Source: Reticulitermes speratus (lineage: Eukaryota > Arthropoda > Insecta > Blattodea > Rhinotermitidae). Taken from it: a stretch of 64,000 bases of DNA. Below are positions 62,566 to 64,000 of this stretch, piece after piece. Made by a program: the position numbers and the translations under genes. The notes under the pieces were generated by a model. The model did no database searches, was not told where the DNA came from, and saw nothing but the letters and a program-made list of their open reading frames with translations. The DNA is taken from the NCBI GenBank assembly GCA_021186555.1, contig JAJKFL010000005.1, positions 18,788,635 through 18,852,634 of the forward strand, in the 5' to 3' direction. Each line of letters opens with the position of its first letter. Within the stretch, counting starts at the first letter, position 1.

Positions 62566-62800
62566 GGCGGCCGCGATAGCGTAGTCGGTATAGCGACTCG
62601 CTACGGGCTGGACAGTCCGGGGATTGAAGCCAGTTGGGGGCGAGATTTTCCGCGCCCGTCTAGAACGGCCCCGGGGCCGATCCAGCTTCTTGTACAATGA
62701 GTATCGGGTCCCCTTCACCGGGGTAAAGCGGCCGAGGCGTGGCGTTGACCACGCACCCTCACCTAGTGCAGGCGTTGAGTATGGGTAGAGTTATACTTCT
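62566..62800 (+). mobile_element. tRNA-derived SINE, second family
   Basis: ggcggccgcgatagcgtagt and cggtatagcgactcgctacg form a box A region. gtccggggattgaagccag is a degenerate box B. A GC-rich body follows (cccgtctagaacggccccgg, tcaccggggtaaagcggccg, ttgaccacgcaccctcacct). It stands out sharply by composition from its AT-rich flanks. The 3' end is uncertain and no A-tail or target duplication is evident. The 36300 relic belongs to the same family. The open frame ending at 62700 arises from it. Confidence 0.75.
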
Positions 62801-64000
62801 ACATATTCTCAGTGCGTGTTTGGCATGTTAAGGGACAGCATGTTATGTACTCAGATGTGCACGGAATGTATTAATAACCTAACAGAAAAACTTTATCAAG
62901 AAACATGCAGGGTAGAGTGCAGTACCGTGAAACATTGTCGCTTGTAGCAGAAGCCATCCAATGTGAATGACAGCGTCATTAGCACTTCATGCTATACTCT
63001 CTACAGAGCGTATAGCTTAAACTTGTCTGATTTCTTGTATATTCCTTTAACGCAGTTTGAATTTTATTATTTCAAATACAAACGATAAATTCGTCTATCA
63101 TGAAAATATGAATTACAAACATGAGTTTCCCATTCATTTCTTTCTTGTGTTCATGAAGAAAATATAATATACTGAGGCAGTTGTTTCTCTGAAGGTTTCT
63201 GTTAAAATATGATGCATGATGTCGCAATAATTTTGACCGTTATTCTTTTCCGAAGTATATTTGGTATATATATTGTTTTGGTGTTGTCTGTACTCCCGTC
63301 TTTAGGATATTAATATTTCTCCTGACATAAGGATTACAACTTCTATTTGTTTTCATGATTAGTGGCAAAGGCCAGTGACAAAATTTTAAAAATATTCTTA
63401 ACCCCAGCAAGCTGATCTAGAGCCCAGTATAACCACAACTAATCATCTGAAGACGCGAGTCAAGAAGTACCCCAGAATGTAGTGTATTCATTAATATAGC
63501 CTACTCAGAACATTAGAACATTTGTGGTGTAAAGATCTTTGTCATGTTCCTTAAAGCTCACATCGTCATAATAAGAAATGTCTCTTTACAAATAATGTAT
63601 AAACCATTAATATGAGCTGCAGTAATAACGAAATTGTTTCTGAACATTCACGTGCATTCCATATGGATTTCATCAGGAAACCGTCCAAGAGACATTTTGT
63701 CTGGGTTCTGTCTTTTGTTTCAGCAGACCTCATTGCCTTACTTCCGGTGAAGCTCTTCGTTCCTGAATGTGAAACGGCTGTGTTAATATCGCAGCGTATT
63801 TATATAGTTCCAGAGGAATGTCGGTTAAAAAAATGTAAAAAAAAAATACATATCCCCTCTCTCCCTACGTCTTCTACAGATCACTCTTCATTTAATGTAT
63901 TACGAGTACATATCCTCAGAGGCACTCTGATAGCACTCTTTCATTATACTGTACCTGCAAGCTATGTAATTGAAGGTATATGGAAAGACAGCTCAAGTGC
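62801..64000. other. AT-rich non-coding stretch to the window end
   Basis: No gene or repeat recognised beyond A-runs near 63828-63848. Confidence 0.5.

Noticed and set aside
62359-62700. Plus-strand open frame of 113 codons
   Set aside because: Its C-terminal third is the second-family SINE and the rest has no similarity.
1-64000. A complete multi-gene defence or biosynthetic system
   Set aside because: No intact coding genes are present. The sequence is eukaryotic intergenic or intronic DNA with decayed mobile elements.

Overview
This window reads as non-coding eukaryotic nuclear DNA, almost certainly from an insect. The best guess is a cockroach or termite relative (Blattodea), possibly Periplaneta: the tRNA-headed SINE found here four times reads in one frame as a 'GFEPTI..SERP.THALDR'-type peptide that I associate from memory with cockroach gene predictions. 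That assignment is inference. The DNA is AT-rich, full of stops in all frames, and has no operons, ribosome binding sites or tRNA/rRNA genes. I find no intact protein-coding gene. The longest open frame (149 codons, 40590-41039) is low-complexity and hydrophobic and follows the 3' end of a dead retrotransposon; I do not regard it as a gene. The window could be intergenic or lie inside one very large intron.

What can be supported is a graveyard of small mobile elements. (1) tRNA-derived SINEs: four copies of one family (41171-41431 +, 52079-52338 +, 53962-54214 +, 61123-61383 -), three with visible target-site duplications. They share a head and body but carry two different 3' tails. There is also a second family (62566 and 36300), a T-tailed SINE with a 12-bp duplication (37664-37957 -), two copies of a further type (32170 -, 61430 +), and weaker tRNA-like relics. 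(2) 3' ends of three non-LTR retrotransposons (4330-4485 -, 27069-27462 +, 40300-40680 +), all 5'-truncated or decayed. (3) A decayed Penelope-like element at 23001-23520 that keeps part of the reverse transcriptase C-terminus and the GIY-YIG endonuclease, plus about ten scattered copies of a short 'CTGAAGATG...GAAACGT' signature that I interpret as Penelope-type terminal sequence. (4) Long palindromes and foldbacks: 3261-3528, 17259-17700, 33488-33602, a 78-bp near-perfect hairpin flanked by TA at 47372-47449, and a smaller one at 50338-50431. (5) Tandem repeats: a minisatellite of about 40 bp at 29695-30065, a 33-bp duplication at 4909-4974, a unit of about 50 bp at 62211-62331, and many microsatellites.

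Layout: 1-17 kb is sparse (one LINE end, one foldback, a few Penelope-type ends). 17-30 kb holds the second foldback, the Penelope relic, two SINE-like relics, one LINE end and the minisatellite. 31-41 kb holds SINEs, a palindrome and a LINE relic. 41-55 kb holds three of the four main SINE copies and the 78-bp hairpin. 57-64 kb has a nested cluster of Penelope-type ends and three SINEs. The rest is unremarkable AT-rich sequence. I see no candidate for a multi-gene system; the most interesting material is the SINE tail exchange and the recurrent foldback/Penelope-end signature.
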